From NCBI RefSeq assembly GCF_003813775.1, contig NZ_RPDH01000002.1, forward strand, positions 1,364,001-1,428,000: a stretch of DNA of 64,000 nt. Reading direction: 5' to 3'. This DNA comes from Chitinophaga lutea (GTDB lineage Bacteria; Bacteroidota; Bacteroidia; Chitinophagales; Chitinophagaceae). Below, one piece after another: positions 51,336 through 60,702 of the stretch. Made by a program: the position numbers and the translations under genes. How positions within the stretch are numbered: position 1 is the first letter of the stretch; each line of letters starts with the position of its first letter. The notes below the pieces were generated by a model. The model saw only the letters and a program-made list of their open reading frames with translations, searched no databases and was not told the DNA's origin.

Positions 51336-51911
51336 TTAAAAGAGCACTGGAGTCGGAGGAAAGTTCTTAACCGGCCTGGTTTGTTTCAGGTAGCTGAAAA
51401 TCGCGTCGAGATCTTCATCCGTTAATTCGGTATAGTTCGTCCACGGCATGGGAGGCAGCAGGGAACGACCTTTTTCAGCTCCTTTGAGCTTTCCGTGTCT
51501 CATAGCGGTTTTGAAATTGTCAAGCGTCCAGTTGCCGATGCCGCTGACGTCGCTGGTAATATTCAGCGCGAAACTGATGCCCCAGGGACCTGCGGCGGCC
51601 GTCATATCTTCATTGAACTGCGCGATGCCCTTTTTTGCCAATGCAGTGTCAAAGGCTGCCACGGGCCGGCCCGAGGGATAGCCAGACAGCCGGGTTTCCG
51701 GAATTACTTCCGGCCCCATATTTCCCATTCGTTTGGGAGAGTGACAATCATTACACCCACTGATGGTTACGAGGTATTCGCCACGTTTTACCAGGGAAGC
51801 GGAATCGCCATACTGGCCGCCAGAAGCATTATTATTAGCGGAATCGCAGGAGATAAACAACGTCAACAGGAAGCTGGCCACAACTGTAGCGGTCGGGATT
51901 AATTTAATCAT
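51336..51911 (-). CDS. c-type cytochrome lipoprotein
   Basis: 191 residues from the ATG at 51909-51911 (MIKLIPTATVVASFLLTL), which opens a lipoprotein signal ending at FISC; a longer in-frame upstream start has no leader logic. One heme motif is present, CNDCH in GEYLVTISGCNDCHSP, with a methionine-rich segment later (LLPPMPW) that could give the axial ligand. The length and layout fit a mono-heme cytochrome c near the outer or cytoplasmic membrane. Partner enzyme not in the window. Confidence 0.85.
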   Translation of the reverse strand: MIKLIPTATVVASFLLTLFISCDSANNNASGGQYGDSASLVKRGEYLVTISGCNDCHSPKRMGNMGPEVIPETRLSGYPSGRPVAAFDTALAKKGIAQFNEDMTAAAGPWGISFALNITSDVSGIGNWTLDNFKTAMRHGKLKGAEKGRSLLPPMPWTNYTELTDEDLDAIFSYLKQTRPVKNFPPTPVLF

Positions 51912-52063
51912 AAATGTTACTGTGTTAGTTCGATATGCAAAACTATCCCATAACATATATAAATACTGGCAAAGCATGGCCGAATCGCAAGTTTCGACGC
52001 ATCAGCCGTAAAAATCTGCGCTTAAATGGTTGCGCCAACGGGCTACTGATAACAACGGATATT

Positions 52064-52843
52064 TCATTTGCCAATCCAGTCTTTAAACGCTGCCACTTTG
52101 TCTCTGCTAACGATGGAATCTTTGTCGAAAGCAGGACTGAGATCCAGATGTAGCCTGTTCCCCGGGAAAGATTCAATTGTCCTGACCGATTTTATAGCCA
52201 CTATGCACGACCGGTTAATTCTGAAAAACAGGGAAGGATCCAGCATCTCATCCTCCAGTTCTTCCAGCGTATAATCAGTAATAAATTTGCCGTTCCCAAA
52301 CGTTCTGAAAAAAGTAATCCTGCCGTCCCTGTAGAAATAAGCGATTTCTTCCGTTTCGATGCTTACCTGCTTATTTCCGGATTTTACGAGGAAACGTTTC
52401 CTGTATTGTTTCTTGTCGAAGCTCTCCCGGAGGTCGTTCAGCAACCGGGTTATATTCACGGATTTCACGGCCTGACCGGCATAATGTGCCTGTATTGCTT
52501 TGTGTTTGTTGAGTGCCTGCGCAAGCCCTTCGGGCTCAACAGGTTTAAGCAGGTAATCCACACTGTTTACTTCGAAAGCACGCAACGCATACTGATCGTA
52601 TGAGGTAGTGAAAATAACCGGGCTGGTCACTGTCACCTGTTTGAATATCTCGAAACTCTGGCCGTCTGCCAGCTCAATGTCCATAAATATCAGGTCGGGC
52701 GCCGGATGCTCACTCAGCCAGCTGACGCTTTCCGCGATGCTCCGAAGGGTTGCGACAACCTCGATACGACCGTCAATTCCGGATATCAGTTTTATCAGTC
52801 TTTTGATGGCGAGATTTTCATCTTCAATGATAATCACTTTCAT
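52064..52843 (-). CDS. LytTR-family response regulator
   Basis: 259 residues. A receiver domain (1-120) with E7/D8 and phospho-acceptor D55 (LIFMDIELADGQS) and K in YLLKPVEPEG is followed by a LytTR DNA-binding domain (about 155-255: KRFLVKSGNKQVSIETEEIA and FRINRSCIVAIKSV). LytTR proteins bind promoter repeats and control surface, adhesin or cell-wall genes. The start overlaps the stop of the kinase gene by 20 bp, a coupled two-component pair. Confidence 0.93.
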   Translation of the reverse strand: MKVIIIEDENLAIKRLIKLISGIDGRIEVVATLRSIAESVSWLSEHPAPDLIFMDIELADGQSFEIFKQVTVTSPVIFTTSYDQYALRAFEVNSVDYLLKPVEPEGLAQALNKHKAIQAHYAGQAVKSVNITRLLNDLRESFDKKQYRKRFLVKSGNKQVSIETEEIAYFYRDGRITFFRTFGNGKFITDYTLEELEDEMLDPSLFFRINRSCIVAIKSVRTIESFPGNRLHLDLSPAFDKDSIVSRDKVAAFKDWIGK

Positions 52844-53909
52844 GGGTAGCGGGATTTATAAGCGGGAGAGTCACCGTAAAATACCGCTCGTCCGGCACTA
52901 CGGTAACAATCTGTTGCGATAATAACTGGTACTTTCTCTGAATGTTCTTCAACCCAATTCTGTTCGACTGCACGGATACCGGTTTGGCCTGCTGGTTATT
53001 ACGGACCACTAACTCCGAATTGCCGTTGATAAACAAATCAATGATGAGTGGATTGGATTCTATAATAATATTATGTTTGACCGCATTTTCCACCAGCATC
53101 TGAAGCGTGAAAGGCGGGAGCAGGCGATTATGATATCGCTCCGGGATGTTGATGTCCAATTGGATGGCGGCTTCATACCTTGTTTTCAGAAGATAGAAAT
53201 AAGACTTCAGGAATGTCAGCTCCACACCAAGCGTGGTAAGCTCATGTTCGTTATTCTGCAACAGGTAGCGGTATACCCTGCACATTTCATACAAAAATCG
53301 TTCGGCTTTTTGCTGATCTTCGGAAATGAGGGCGGATAAGGAGTTTAACGAATTGAACAGAAAATGGGGGTTGACCTGTGACTTCAGATTATCCAGTTCA
53401 CTTTGCAGGGAAGCCTTCTTTGACTTCTCCGCTTCAACGAGGGACGTCTTCCATTTTTTTAACAGGTAGGTTGCCTCAAACACTGCAGTGGCTAAAATAT
53501 TCAACACAATGCCCGCTACGGAAATGCCGCCGAATTTTCCGGGCATATACGGGCGCCCGGCGGCATGGCAGCAAAACAACAGAATAAGGTAGTTGATAAA
53601 AATCGTGATGGGTATAAAAACCGCGAGCGTTAATAACACACGCCGGGTCGTCTGGTTGACTTCCGGATAATGACTCCTGATGATATACCCTGCTTTTGAA
53701 TGAACGAACCAGGATAATGGCCATACAATGAGTATGACAACTGTTGTGGTAAAAAAAATCCGCGTATCCGTCACATATTCCCTTCCCCAGATAAGCCCGG
53801 CCAGAATGAAATAATAGGGCAGCACGATAAACAGTACTCTTACATCATAACCAGTGAGTTGGTTGCCTCTCGGTGCTTTTAAATTACCAGGATCGGTTTG
53901 TTTTGTCAT
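52824..53909 (-). CDS. LytS/YehU-type membrane sensor histidine kinase
   Basis: 361 residues. About four membrane spans (near 25-42, 52-70, 90-112, 130-150) precede the His_kinase domain with H182 in LKSQVNPHFLFNSLNSL and a C-terminal HATPase region (LQMLVENAVKHNI, RIGLKNIQRKYQLL). This is the kinase half of the pair that phosphorylates the LytTR regulator. The N-terminal periplasmic loops are short, so the ligand or signal is not readable. Its divergent neighbour is a lipoprotein gene, with 212 bp between starts. Confidence 0.92.
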   Translation of the reverse strand: MTKQTDPGNLKAPRGNQLTGYDVRVLFIVLPYYFILAGLIWGREYVTDTRIFFTTTVVILIVWPLSWFVHSKAGYIIRSHYPEVNQTTRRVLLTLAVFIPITIFINYLILLFCCHAAGRPYMPGKFGGISVAGIVLNILATAVFEATYLLKKWKTSLVEAEKSKKASLQSELDNLKSQVNPHFLFNSLNSLSALISEDQQKAERFLYEMCRVYRYLLQNNEHELTTLGVELTFLKSYFYLLKTRYEAAIQLDINIPERYHNRLLPPFTLQMLVENAVKHNIIIESNPLIIDLFINGNSELVVRNNQQAKPVSVQSNRIGLKNIQRKYQLLSQQIVTVVPDERYFTVTLPLINPATHESDYH

Positions 53910-54121
53910 GCCGCGTCAAAAATAGGAAAAAGGAAATAGTTTTAATCTCTTCCCTGCAGGTGACCCGGATCGTAATGATGGCCCATACCACGCCGACGGC
54001 TATTTTTACGATTGAGACGCCCGTAATAACGATTCAGACAGCCAGCAATTTTCCCCTGCCCCCATTTTATTTTCTTTGCACTCGCCTTTTTATCCCCAGC
54101 GTAAACACAAGAATATATATT

Positions 54122-55390
54122 ATGAAGACATTTCATTTAACCCTTATTTTGGCTTTCGCCGCACTCCTGGCCTCCTGTCAAAAATCCCCGAAGGAAATGG
54201 ATGCACCTGTTGTCAATCCGGTCAAAAGAAATACCGGCGGCACTACCGGGCCGGCCGTGTCTAAAACCATTGGCAGCGATGGCGGTACTTTGCAGGCAAC
54301 AGGAGTGCAACTGGTCATCCCTGCGGGCGCCGTCAGCGAACCGGTCAATTTCAGCATACAACCGGTAGAAAATACATTAACCGGCTCGTCCCGCCCCGCC
54401 TTCAGGTTCCTACCGGAGCATATTGCCTTCAAAAAACCGGTAAGGATTGTTTTGGAGTACGATGCATCGGAAACTGCCGGCACCACTCCGGACCTCCTTC
54501 ACCTGGCTTACCAGGATCCGGAAGGTTTTTTCCATATGGTAATGGAAACGGAACGAAACGTGACGGCGCGTACACTTACCGCTCTTACGACGCATTTCAG
54601 CGATTGGACTTATGTTGAAGCCTTAAAGATAGAAGCCGACCGCACCGAATTAAAGACCGGAGAACAGGCTCAGTTAAAACTGATGTATTATGAAACATTG
54701 ATTTCCCCGCTGGAGAAAGATCCTCCCCTTGGGCAGTATGTAGATTATTACATCCGTTCACAGATTCCACACATTCAATGGAAACTGGCCGTTGGAGAAG
54801 GAACAATCAAACCCGATGGCATCAATTGCCTGTTTACCGCTCCCGGCGCCCCGCCTGCTGTAAACCCGTCGCTGGTGAGCGTTTACGTCCCTGTCTGGAA
54901 TTCCGTGAAAAAAGACTACAGCAAACAAGCCATTCTGACAATCCCCCTCACTGTCGTCGAGGACGAATATCTAATGTATACGCTGGACGGTACAACCCAC
55001 ATAAACAAGAAAGATTGTGGTCCGGAAGACTGCATCAGCATGGAAGCGGATAACTTTTACATCAATGCGGAAATGAGCGGTGGCCAGTATATCAGGATCC
55101 GCCTGCTGGGTGAATCATTTGGACAACGCTCCTACCCTTACGGCCTGGAAGACGACCAGGGTTACATCATCGTAGCAGGAATGGGGGAATATGACTGGGC
55201 CACCAGTAAATTCCCCTGCCCGACGTGTGATGAGCAACATTCCTCAGGCAGCGTTACAGTTACCCGCTACGAAGCTGTTGGAGGCTACGTTGAGGGCAAG
55301 TTTACAGCCGAAATATGGTATCAGAACGGCAGTTACAACCCGCCGAAAAAACAATTGTCGGGCCAGTTCAGGATAAGAAGGAAAACATAA
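54122..55390 (+). CDS. Lipoprotein with ZU5-like domain
   Basis: 422 residues from the ATG at 54122 (MKTFHLTLILAFAALLASC, lipobox C19); earlier in-frame codons overlap the kinase gene and lack a signal. A ZU5-like domain is at about 60-160 (GGTLQATGVQLVIPAGAVSE, then RPAFRFLPEHIAFKKPVRIV). Later parts are beta-rich (TLTALTTHFSDWTYVEALKI, VSVYVPVWNSVKK) with no known family. It is a surface or periplasmic protein, perhaps recognised by its divergent two-component pair. Function unknown. Confidence 0.78.
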   Translation: MKTFHLTLILAFAALLASCQKSPKEMDAPVVNPVKRNTGGTTGPAVSKTIGSDGGTLQATGVQLVIPAGAVSEPVNFSIQPVENTLTGSSRPAFRFLPEHIAFKKPVRIVLEYDASETAGTTPDLLHLAYQDPEGFFHMVMETERNVTARTLTALTTHFSDWTYVEALKIEADRTELKTGEQAQLKLMYYETLISPLEKDPPLGQYVDYYIRSQIPHIQWKLAVGEGTIKPDGINCLFTAPGAPPAVNPSLVSVYVPVWNSVKKDYSKQAILTIPLTVVEDEYLMYTLDGTTHINKKDCGPEDCISMEADNFYINAEMSGGQYIRIRLLGESFGQRSYPYGLEDDQGYIIVAGMGEYDWATSKFPCPTCDEQHSSGSVTVTRYEAVGGYVEGKFTAEIWYQNGSYNPPKKQLSGQFRIRRKT

Positions 55391-55464
55391 ACAGATTTCC
55401 GGCACCCCGCACGTTTTATTTCGGCGCCGGACATCCGGTCGAACAAACTGAGCAGATCTGTCAG

Positions 55465-55492
55465 ACCTATCCCCTGCTTGCGGGGGATAGGT
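55465..55492 (+). terminator. Stem-loop after the ZU5 lipoprotein gene
   Basis: A 10-bp stem ACCTATCCCC/GGGGATAGGT with an eight-base loop, 75 bp after the stop. It lacks a strong T run, so it may be a weak or factor-assisted terminator. Confidence 0.45.
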
Positions 55493-55589
55493 AATTCCGT
55501 TTCGTGACATGCCATACCCGCTATTTAGCGGTTCATGTCTCTTTTTCCCGAATTGCTTTTGTGAGGTGCCGGGCTGTATGTCCAGTATA

Positions 55590-55718
55590 CTTCCAGCCGT
55601 ACAGCCAGTCCAATTTCGAGGGCTGTTTCCTGATAAAGATGCCGATCAGCCGATCCCTGAACCAGGCCGCCACCGGGTTAATCTTTGCTTTTGTATCCCC
55701 TATTTTCCGGGCGGTGCG
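55590..55718 (-). pseudogene. Duplicated C-terminal fragment of an FAD monooxygenase
   Basis: Read leftward it gives RTARKIGDTKAKINPVAAWF, then RDRLIGIFIRKQPSKLDWLY and GWKY, which matches the last 45 or so residues of the monooxygenase at 58897-60078 with few changes. No start or upstream part is present; the match stops abruptly at 55718, where a 29-bp repeat begins. DNA identity to 58910-59038 is high. It is a relic of a second gene copy or of a recombination event. Confidence 0.85.
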
Positions 55719-55747
55719 TAGCTCAATTTACTTGCCTGGGCGGCTCA
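55719..55747. repeat. 29-bp repeat, copy 2
   Basis: Identical to 51250-51278 in the same orientation, 4.47 kb apart. It begins exactly where the monooxygenase fragment loses homology. It may mark a recombination junction or the end of a lost mobile element. Confidence 0.8.
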
Positions 55748-55753
55748 CCCCTA

Positions 55754-56200
55754 TTATTTCCGCTCGTAGAGAATATAGTCGGTTGCCAGCGGGTCAAGCC
55801 CGCTTTGCCTGCATTCAGTGGCAATTTGTCCCCTGTGATAGGTGGAATGATTAATTACATGAAACAACAGATGCCGGACACTTTTGCTAAACCTGTTTAC
55901 TTTACCAATGGTGTACTGGATTTCGCTGTCGAGGTCCAGCTTATCGACGATCTGCATGGTATGCTCATGGTTTGCCTGCTCAATGTTCCGCCAGTCCCCG
56001 ATGGCATGCACCTGCCAGATGCCGAAAGCAGGCTCCCTCGGCTCTATCCGGTTATTCCATATCTGGTGCGCATTCAGGATATGGCTATAGAGTTTTATGG
56101 TCTTTTCAGAAGTTTTGTCTGCATTGCCGGTCAATAAATCCACCAGCTTCTGATTACAATCGTGATTATATTCAAACAGTTCGGTGAAGAAGATTTTCAT
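55754..56200 (-). CDS. DinB-family protein
   Basis: 148 residues. The four-helix DinB-like fold is visible with its metal histidines: MKIFFTELFEYNHDCNQKLV (helix 1, first His), KLYSHILNAHQIWNNRIEP (second), and HVINHSTYHRGQIATECRQ (third). Members act in thiol or metal-linked detoxification or damage response. It lies downstream of no obvious partner and next to the gene-fragment junction. Note the stop is 6 bp from the 29-bp repeat. Confidence 0.88.
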   Translation of the reverse strand: MKIFFTELFEYNHDCNQKLVDLLTGNADKTSEKTIKLYSHILNAHQIWNNRIEPREPAFGIWQVHAIGDWRNIEQANHEHTMQIVDKLDLDSEIQYTIGKVNRFSKSVRHLLFHVINHSTYHRGQIATECRQSGLDPLATDYILYERK

Positions 56201-56409
56201 AGTTCTTTACTTTTTTTTTGTTCAGTACCTTAATTGCTATATCGAACATCATGAGTGATGCCTGCTGTGCCGGCGATAGCTTTCCATGGCCAGGTGAACA
56301 ACGCTACAATTATTGCAAGCGCACACGAACAACAAAGAACACCCGGTGAAATTTAGGGAATTACCGGGAAAACCTGCTCCAAAGCACTATATTTATTTCC
56401 CACAACAAA

Positions 56410-57561
56410 ATGTTTCAGGCGCAGATGGAAACGCTTTATTTATCCGGTGCTAGTATAGGAGTTTTTTTATCTTTTGTTTTATTCACCAAGTCAGATAAAA
56501 CGGTGGCGGATTATATGCTTGCCTCCTGGCTTGCAGCTTCAGCCATTATGTTGCTGTCTGTTTACCTGCTGGCGTCGGGACAGTATACAAAGTATCCAAC
56601 AGGAGCCATCCAGGGTTTATGGATGCCATTGGCCCAGGGGCCTTTCCTGTATCTGTATATAAAATACCAGACGCGTCCTGTACTATTTCAAAAGCGGGAT
56701 CTCCTGCATTTTTTACCGTTCGTTTCGGGTTATTTACTTTTTTCCCAGTTTTACCTGCTTCCGTTTGATGCAAAGGTCAGTGTTCTTGAAAACAACGCCG
56801 CTGGCTTTGAACCGGAAAATAAACTGAGGGCTATCCTGATTTATGTATCCGGGGTCATTTATATCCCTTTGTCCTGCCACCAACTCCTGCTTTTTAGAAA
56901 AAGCCTCGAACACCGGTTTTCAAACGTTGAAAAAATCAATTTCCGTTGGCTGCTTTACCTGATTACCGGGATGGCCGCCATCTGGATTGCCGTTTTGGTG
57001 GTTCATTCAGACCGGCTTGTCTTTTCGGCCTCCACTATATTTGTATGCTGGATGGGCTATTTCGGCATCAAACAGGTGAATGTATTCAGCCAGAAAAATA
57101 TCGAAACCATCGCTTTCGCAGCAAATGAAGCCAAGTTGGCAGAAGATACCGACAAAGACCAGCCATCGTCTGTTCAGCCTCCCGTGCCCAAATACGCCAA
57201 ATCTGCTTTGGATGACGAAACCGCACAAAAACTTCATAAAACACTGCTTTCCGTACTGGAAGAAGAAAAACCCTACCTGGATCCGGAATTAACCCTCGAT
57301 GCCCTCGCCGGTATGGTCCATACAAATCCGAACCTGCTGTCACAGGTCATTAACGCCGTTGAACAAAAGACTTTTTACGAGCTGATAAACGAGCTGCGGG
57401 TGAAAGAATTCTTGCGGCAGGTCGTCCTCCCGGCCAATAAAAAATATACGCTGCTGACCATTGCCTACGATTGCGGGTTTAACTCAAAAGCCTCCTTCAA
57501 CCGGAATTTCAGGAAAATCACCGGAAAGTCCCCCAGTGAATACCTCCATACGATTTCTTAA
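56410..57561 (+). CDS. Membrane-anchored AraC-family regulator
   Basis: 383 residues. About seven membrane spans fill residues 1-225 (TLYLSGASIGVFLSFVLFTK, then ASWLAASAIMLLSVYLLASG and others). A linker precedes a C-terminal AraC HTH (about 285-380: LDALAGMVHTNPNLLSQVIN and AYDCGFNSKASFNRNFRKIT). These are one-component regulators found in Bacteroidetes that sense signals in the membrane. The gene is followed by an alpha/beta hydrolase on the same strand, 171 bp away, which it may control. Confidence 0.9.
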   Translation: MFQAQMETLYLSGASIGVFLSFVLFTKSDKTVADYMLASWLAASAIMLLSVYLLASGQYTKYPTGAIQGLWMPLAQGPFLYLYIKYQTRPVLFQKRDLLHFLPFVSGYLLFSQFYLLPFDAKVSVLENNAAGFEPENKLRAILIYVSGVIYIPLSCHQLLLFRKSLEHRFSNVEKINFRWLLYLITGMAAIWIAVLVVHSDRLVFSASTIFVCWMGYFGIKQVNVFSQKNIETIAFAANEAKLAEDTDKDQPSSVQPPVPKYAKSALDDETAQKLHKTLLSVLEEEKPYLDPELTLDALAGMVHTNPNLLSQVINAVEQKTFYELINELRVKEFLRQVVLPANKKYTLLTIAYDCGFNSKASFNRNFRKITGKSPSEYLHTIS

Positions 57562-57732
57562 CATCCTTTTCAGACGCCCATCCGCGCCAATTAGTCTCAA
57601 TAGACATAAATAATTGTATTTAAGGACTTTATGGTACCCAAGAAAGGAGTATCACCCTACCGGATGCGCCTCCATCCCCATTTGCGGGAGATACCTTTGT
57701 GCCTGCGCCGAAGCGTATCAAAAGCATCCAAC

Positions 57733-58758
57733 ATGAAAATTCCAAAATGGGTTAAAAGGGTCGCCGTGGCCATATTTGCATTAGTGGCCTTGTTGTTGAT
57801 CACCGGGTTTGTATTTGAAAGCATATCCCGCTATAATGCCGGAAAGATCATTCCCAACGGCCGGTTTGCCGAAGTAGGCCATCACCGCCTTCATTATCTG
57901 CAAAAGGGAACTGGGAGCCCGACGATCGTTTTCGAAACGGCGTTTGACCCGGCCGGCCACCTCCAGTGGTTCAATATGCAACAGGTACTGGCTGCATATA
58001 CGACAACCATTTCGTACGACCGGGCCGGGATCCTCTGGAGTGAAAGAGGGGGCAATCCCAAAACCGGCGACAAAATAGCCGAAGAATTACACCTCCTGCT
58101 GGAGAAATCCGGGGCCCCGAAACCCTATATTCTTGTGGGGCACTCCCTGGGAGGCGTGCTTACCAGGTTCTTTGTCCGTAAATACCCCCACGATGTAGCC
58201 GGGGTGATACTGATCGACAGCCAGCACCCGGATAATGAAAAATTCCTGTCGCCCGAACTTTCCAAAATGGTCAATCAGGGATTACCGGGCGGCTTTCTGA
58301 AGTTTGCCAATGCTTTCGGGCTTGCCAGGCTGATGTTCGGCAACATGTTCCCTCAAAACGGGCAATACACCTATCAAAACTCCATCATGCCGGCATTGCT
58401 CCATAAAAGTGCTTATGCCGTTCTGGAAGAGCAGGACGGGATGCCATCGATAAAAAAAGAGGCGTCAAAAATCAGGTCTTTCGGCTCCATTCCCCTATGC
58501 GTCATTAGCGCAACTGACGAAAACAGGTTTGATTCGTTTATCAAAGACGAAAAACTGAAGGCCGAAATGGTTGCAGCATGGGACAAAATGCAGAAAGACC
58601 AGTTGGGGCTTTCCGCCATCAGCAGGCAGATCCTCGTTCCGAACAGCGGCCATTATATCAACCAGGATCAACCGAAGGCTATTGAAGAGGCGGTAAAAGC
58701 AATGATTTTAACTACCCGGCATAAAAAACCAACGCCTCTCGGCCAGCTGGCCCAATGA
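57733..58758 (+). CDS. Alpha/beta-hydrolase
   Basis: 341 residues from the ATG at 57733 (MKIPKWVKRVAVAIFALVAL), which begins a single N-terminal membrane anchor (about 8-28); an in-frame ATG 102 bp upstream has no such logic. The nucleophile elbow is GHSLGG and the acid region VILIDSQHPD; the catalytic His is probably in NSGHYINQ. Family members are esterases, lipases or peptidases, so the reaction is open. The upstream AraC gene may be its regulator. Confidence 0.88.
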   Translation: MKIPKWVKRVAVAIFALVALLLITGFVFESISRYNAGKIIPNGRFAEVGHHRLHYLQKGTGSPTIVFETAFDPAGHLQWFNMQQVLAAYTTTISYDRAGILWSERGGNPKTGDKIAEELHLLLEKSGAPKPYILVGHSLGGVLTRFFVRKYPHDVAGVILIDSQHPDNEKFLSPELSKMVNQGLPGGFLKFANAFGLARLMFGNMFPQNGQYTYQNSIMPALLHKSAYAVLEEQDGMPSIKKEASKIRSFGSIPLCVISATDENRFDSFIKDEKLKAEMVAAWDKMQKDQLGLSAISRQILVPNSGHYINQDQPKAIEEAVKAMILTTRHKKPTPLGQLAQ

Positions 58759-58896
58759 CCATTCATAGTGGGGTCCCTTGCGAATTGCAGCGTCAGATAC
58801 CTATATGAAAGCTGCCATCCTTTTCACGGTCTCCGCTTCGGTGGTATGTGATGCCGGCATGGGCGGGCCCGGCCTTGGTTCGACAGGTTTGCCGAA

Positions 58897-60078
58897 TTAA
58901 CGGGCAGGATATTTCCAGCCGTACAGCCAGTCCAGTTTCGAGAGCTGTTTCCTGATAAAGAAACCGATCAGTCGGTCCCTGAACCAGGCCGCCACCGGGT
59001 TAATCTTTGCTTTTGTATCCCCTATTTTCCGGGCGGTGCGTATTATTTTCTCGACGCGGCCGCTGCGGGCAGCCTGAAATTCAGCAAAAGCCTCGCTGCA
59101 ATGCTCCTTTCTGCCCAGCAGATCTGTCAGCACAACACTGTCTTCCAGGGCTAAAGAAGCGCCCTGGCCCACGTGGGGTGAAATGCCGTGAGCGGCATCC
59201 CCCATCAGGCAAACCCTGTTCTTATACCAGTATGGCAATTCGGGTATGTCATACACCGGATAGGCAATGATGTCGCTGCTATTCCGGATGATTTCGGAAA
59301 ACAACGGGTCGTCATTTTTATGGACCGTTAAAAGATTCTGCCGGATTTCTTCTTTCAGCGTGGTCCTGATTTCATGTGGCGCCGGTTCCTCGTTTCGCCT
59401 GTAGTTATTAAACCACCAGACTTCTCCTTGGCCGGATACCGCATAAGCGAAAAAACCCCTTTCGCCAAATGTCATATGTATCGCATCCGAGGGTTGTGCC
59501 AAACGGGGATGGCGGGCATACCCCCCGGTGGAAATCAATTTCGTGTATCGCAGCCCGTTTTCACCAGGAAATATCTGCTGCCTGACGGTGGAGAATATGC
59601 CATCGCACCCGATGAGCATATCGCCGGAGGCAACGGTGCCATCGTCAAAAAAAGCCGTCACCGTGTTTTCGTCCTGCTCCAGTCTTGTCAGTTTCCTGTT
59701 GTACCGGATCTGTACGCCTTCCGCCGCCGCGGCTTCCCGGATGCAGCGGTTCAGATTTGACCGCTTCAGCTGGAGCGTTTCCGCACCGTATTTTTCCAGC
59801 TGGTATCCCGTAGGCCCTTCCGCAATCATTTTGCCCTTCGCGTTATAGAATTTTATCGCCCCGGGCGTTGAGTCCTCTTTCAGTTCATGGAGGTCGATAA
59901 ACTGCCTGAGGATATTCAGGCCGTTCGGCGTTATCCCGAGGAACGCCCCCTCATGGATGTTCTCCTCGCTCCGCGACTCGAATATCTCCGCGTGGCCGCC
60001 TTTTCTTTTCAGTTGTATGGCTAGTGCCGGACCACATACCCCCGCACCGATAATGATGATTTTTTTACCCGCGATCAT
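58897..60078 (-). CDS. FAD-dependent monooxygenase (aromatic/TetX-like family)
   Basis: 393 residues. The FAD dinucleotide motif is GAGVCG (11-16) after KKIIII and the late flavin motif is GDAAHGISPHVGQGASLALE (about 300-320). An RLEQDENTVTAFFDDGT segment and a final helical pair fit PHBH-type class A monooxygenases. Such enzymes hydroxylate aromatics or antibiotics using NAD(P)H and O2. The gene overlaps the start of the small membrane protein gene by 14 bp. A tail fragment of a sister copy is at 55590-55718. Confidence 0.9.
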   Translation of the reverse strand: MIAGKKIIIIGAGVCGPALAIQLKRKGGHAEIFESRSEENIHEGAFLGITPNGLNILRQFIDLHELKEDSTPGAIKFYNAKGKMIAEGPTGYQLEKYGAETLQLKRSNLNRCIREAAAAEGVQIRYNRKLTRLEQDENTVTAFFDDGTVASGDMLIGCDGIFSTVRQQIFPGENGLRYTKLISTGGYARHPRLAQPSDAIHMTFGERGFFAYAVSGQGEVWWFNNYRRNEEPAPHEIRTTLKEEIRQNLLTVHKNDDPLFSEIIRNSSDIIAYPVYDIPELPYWYKNRVCLMGDAAHGISPHVGQGASLALEDSVVLTDLLGRKEHCSEAFAEFQAARSGRVEKIIRTARKIGDTKAKINPVAAWFRDRLIGFFIRKQLSKLDWLYGWKYPAR

Positions 60079-60568
60079 TTGAATTGTATTTGAAGAGTGG
60101 GATCATGAGCATATTCAGCATGAAGAACAGCGATACACGGAGATAATTCCAGTTTCGCCAGCCGGCGGCTTTTTCAACGAGCAGCTGATCGACGGCGCCG
60201 CTGAAGGGAACCTCCCGGAACTGGTCGATGGCGGGAGCGAAGTATAAAAGCGTCCAGGCTCTTATGGCGAAATGCGCAATGAATAGCAGCAAAAGTTTGA
60301 ATTTTCGCTGCTTTACCCGCCAGTTCGTCACAATGGCTATTATAAAAATCAGCTCGTGGATGCTATGTGTAATTATCCAGAATTGCTTGAAATCCAGCGG
60401 ATAGGGCTCCTGAAAGAAGACAAGCGAAGCCGGCGGCGCCTTTGTCCATGCAGGTACCATGATGGCGGTTTCCCAAAGTTGCGCGCCGTTCATGATAAAA
60501 TATCCGGCGATGCAGAAAAACAGCCATTTGTCGGCCGTCGAATACGTTATACTTCCAGTTTTTTCCAT
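60065..60568 (-). CDS. Membrane protein co-transcribed with the monooxygenase
   Basis: 167 residues with four membrane spans (about 12-30, 65-83, 90-110, 142-160) and short loops, e.g. QFWIITHSIHELIFIIAIVT. No family is recognised. It is first in a two-gene transcript and overlaps the monooxygenase start by 14 bp. It is divergent from an AraC gene (134 bp between starts), which is the likely regulator of both. Confidence 0.78.
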   Translation of the reverse strand: MEKTGSITYSTADKWLFFCIAGYFIMNGAQLWETAIMVPAWTKAPPASLVFFQEPYPLDFKQFWIITHSIHELIFIIAIVTNWRVKQRKFKLLLLFIAHFAIRAWTLLYFAPAIDQFREVPFSGAVDQLLVEKAAGWRNWNYLRVSLFFMLNMLMIPLFKYNSNDRG

Positions 60569-60702
60569 ATGGTAGTCGTTTGTACAGGACGTCTTGCGGA
60601 TGGGTATCGCCCCTTCCCAGCGCCTTGCACCGGTGCAAAATTAGCGTACCTTTAACAGCGGCAGTTTACATTAAAAGGAGTAAAACTTACATTTGGCGGA
60701 GT

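Larger units (their letters stand above)
55391..55753. other. Gap with hairpin, gene fragment and 29-bp repeat
   Basis: 363 bp without an intact gene. It holds, in order, a stem-loop (55465-55492), an antisense fragment of an FAD monooxygenase (55590-55718) and the second copy of a 29-bp repeat (55719-55747) that ends 6 bp before the DinB stop. The two elements abut exactly at 55718/55719. Confidence 0.85.

Noticed and set aside
54137..54486. Minus-strand frames antisense to the ZU5 lipoprotein
   Set aside because: They lack starts with leader logic, and the plus-strand lipobox is convincing.
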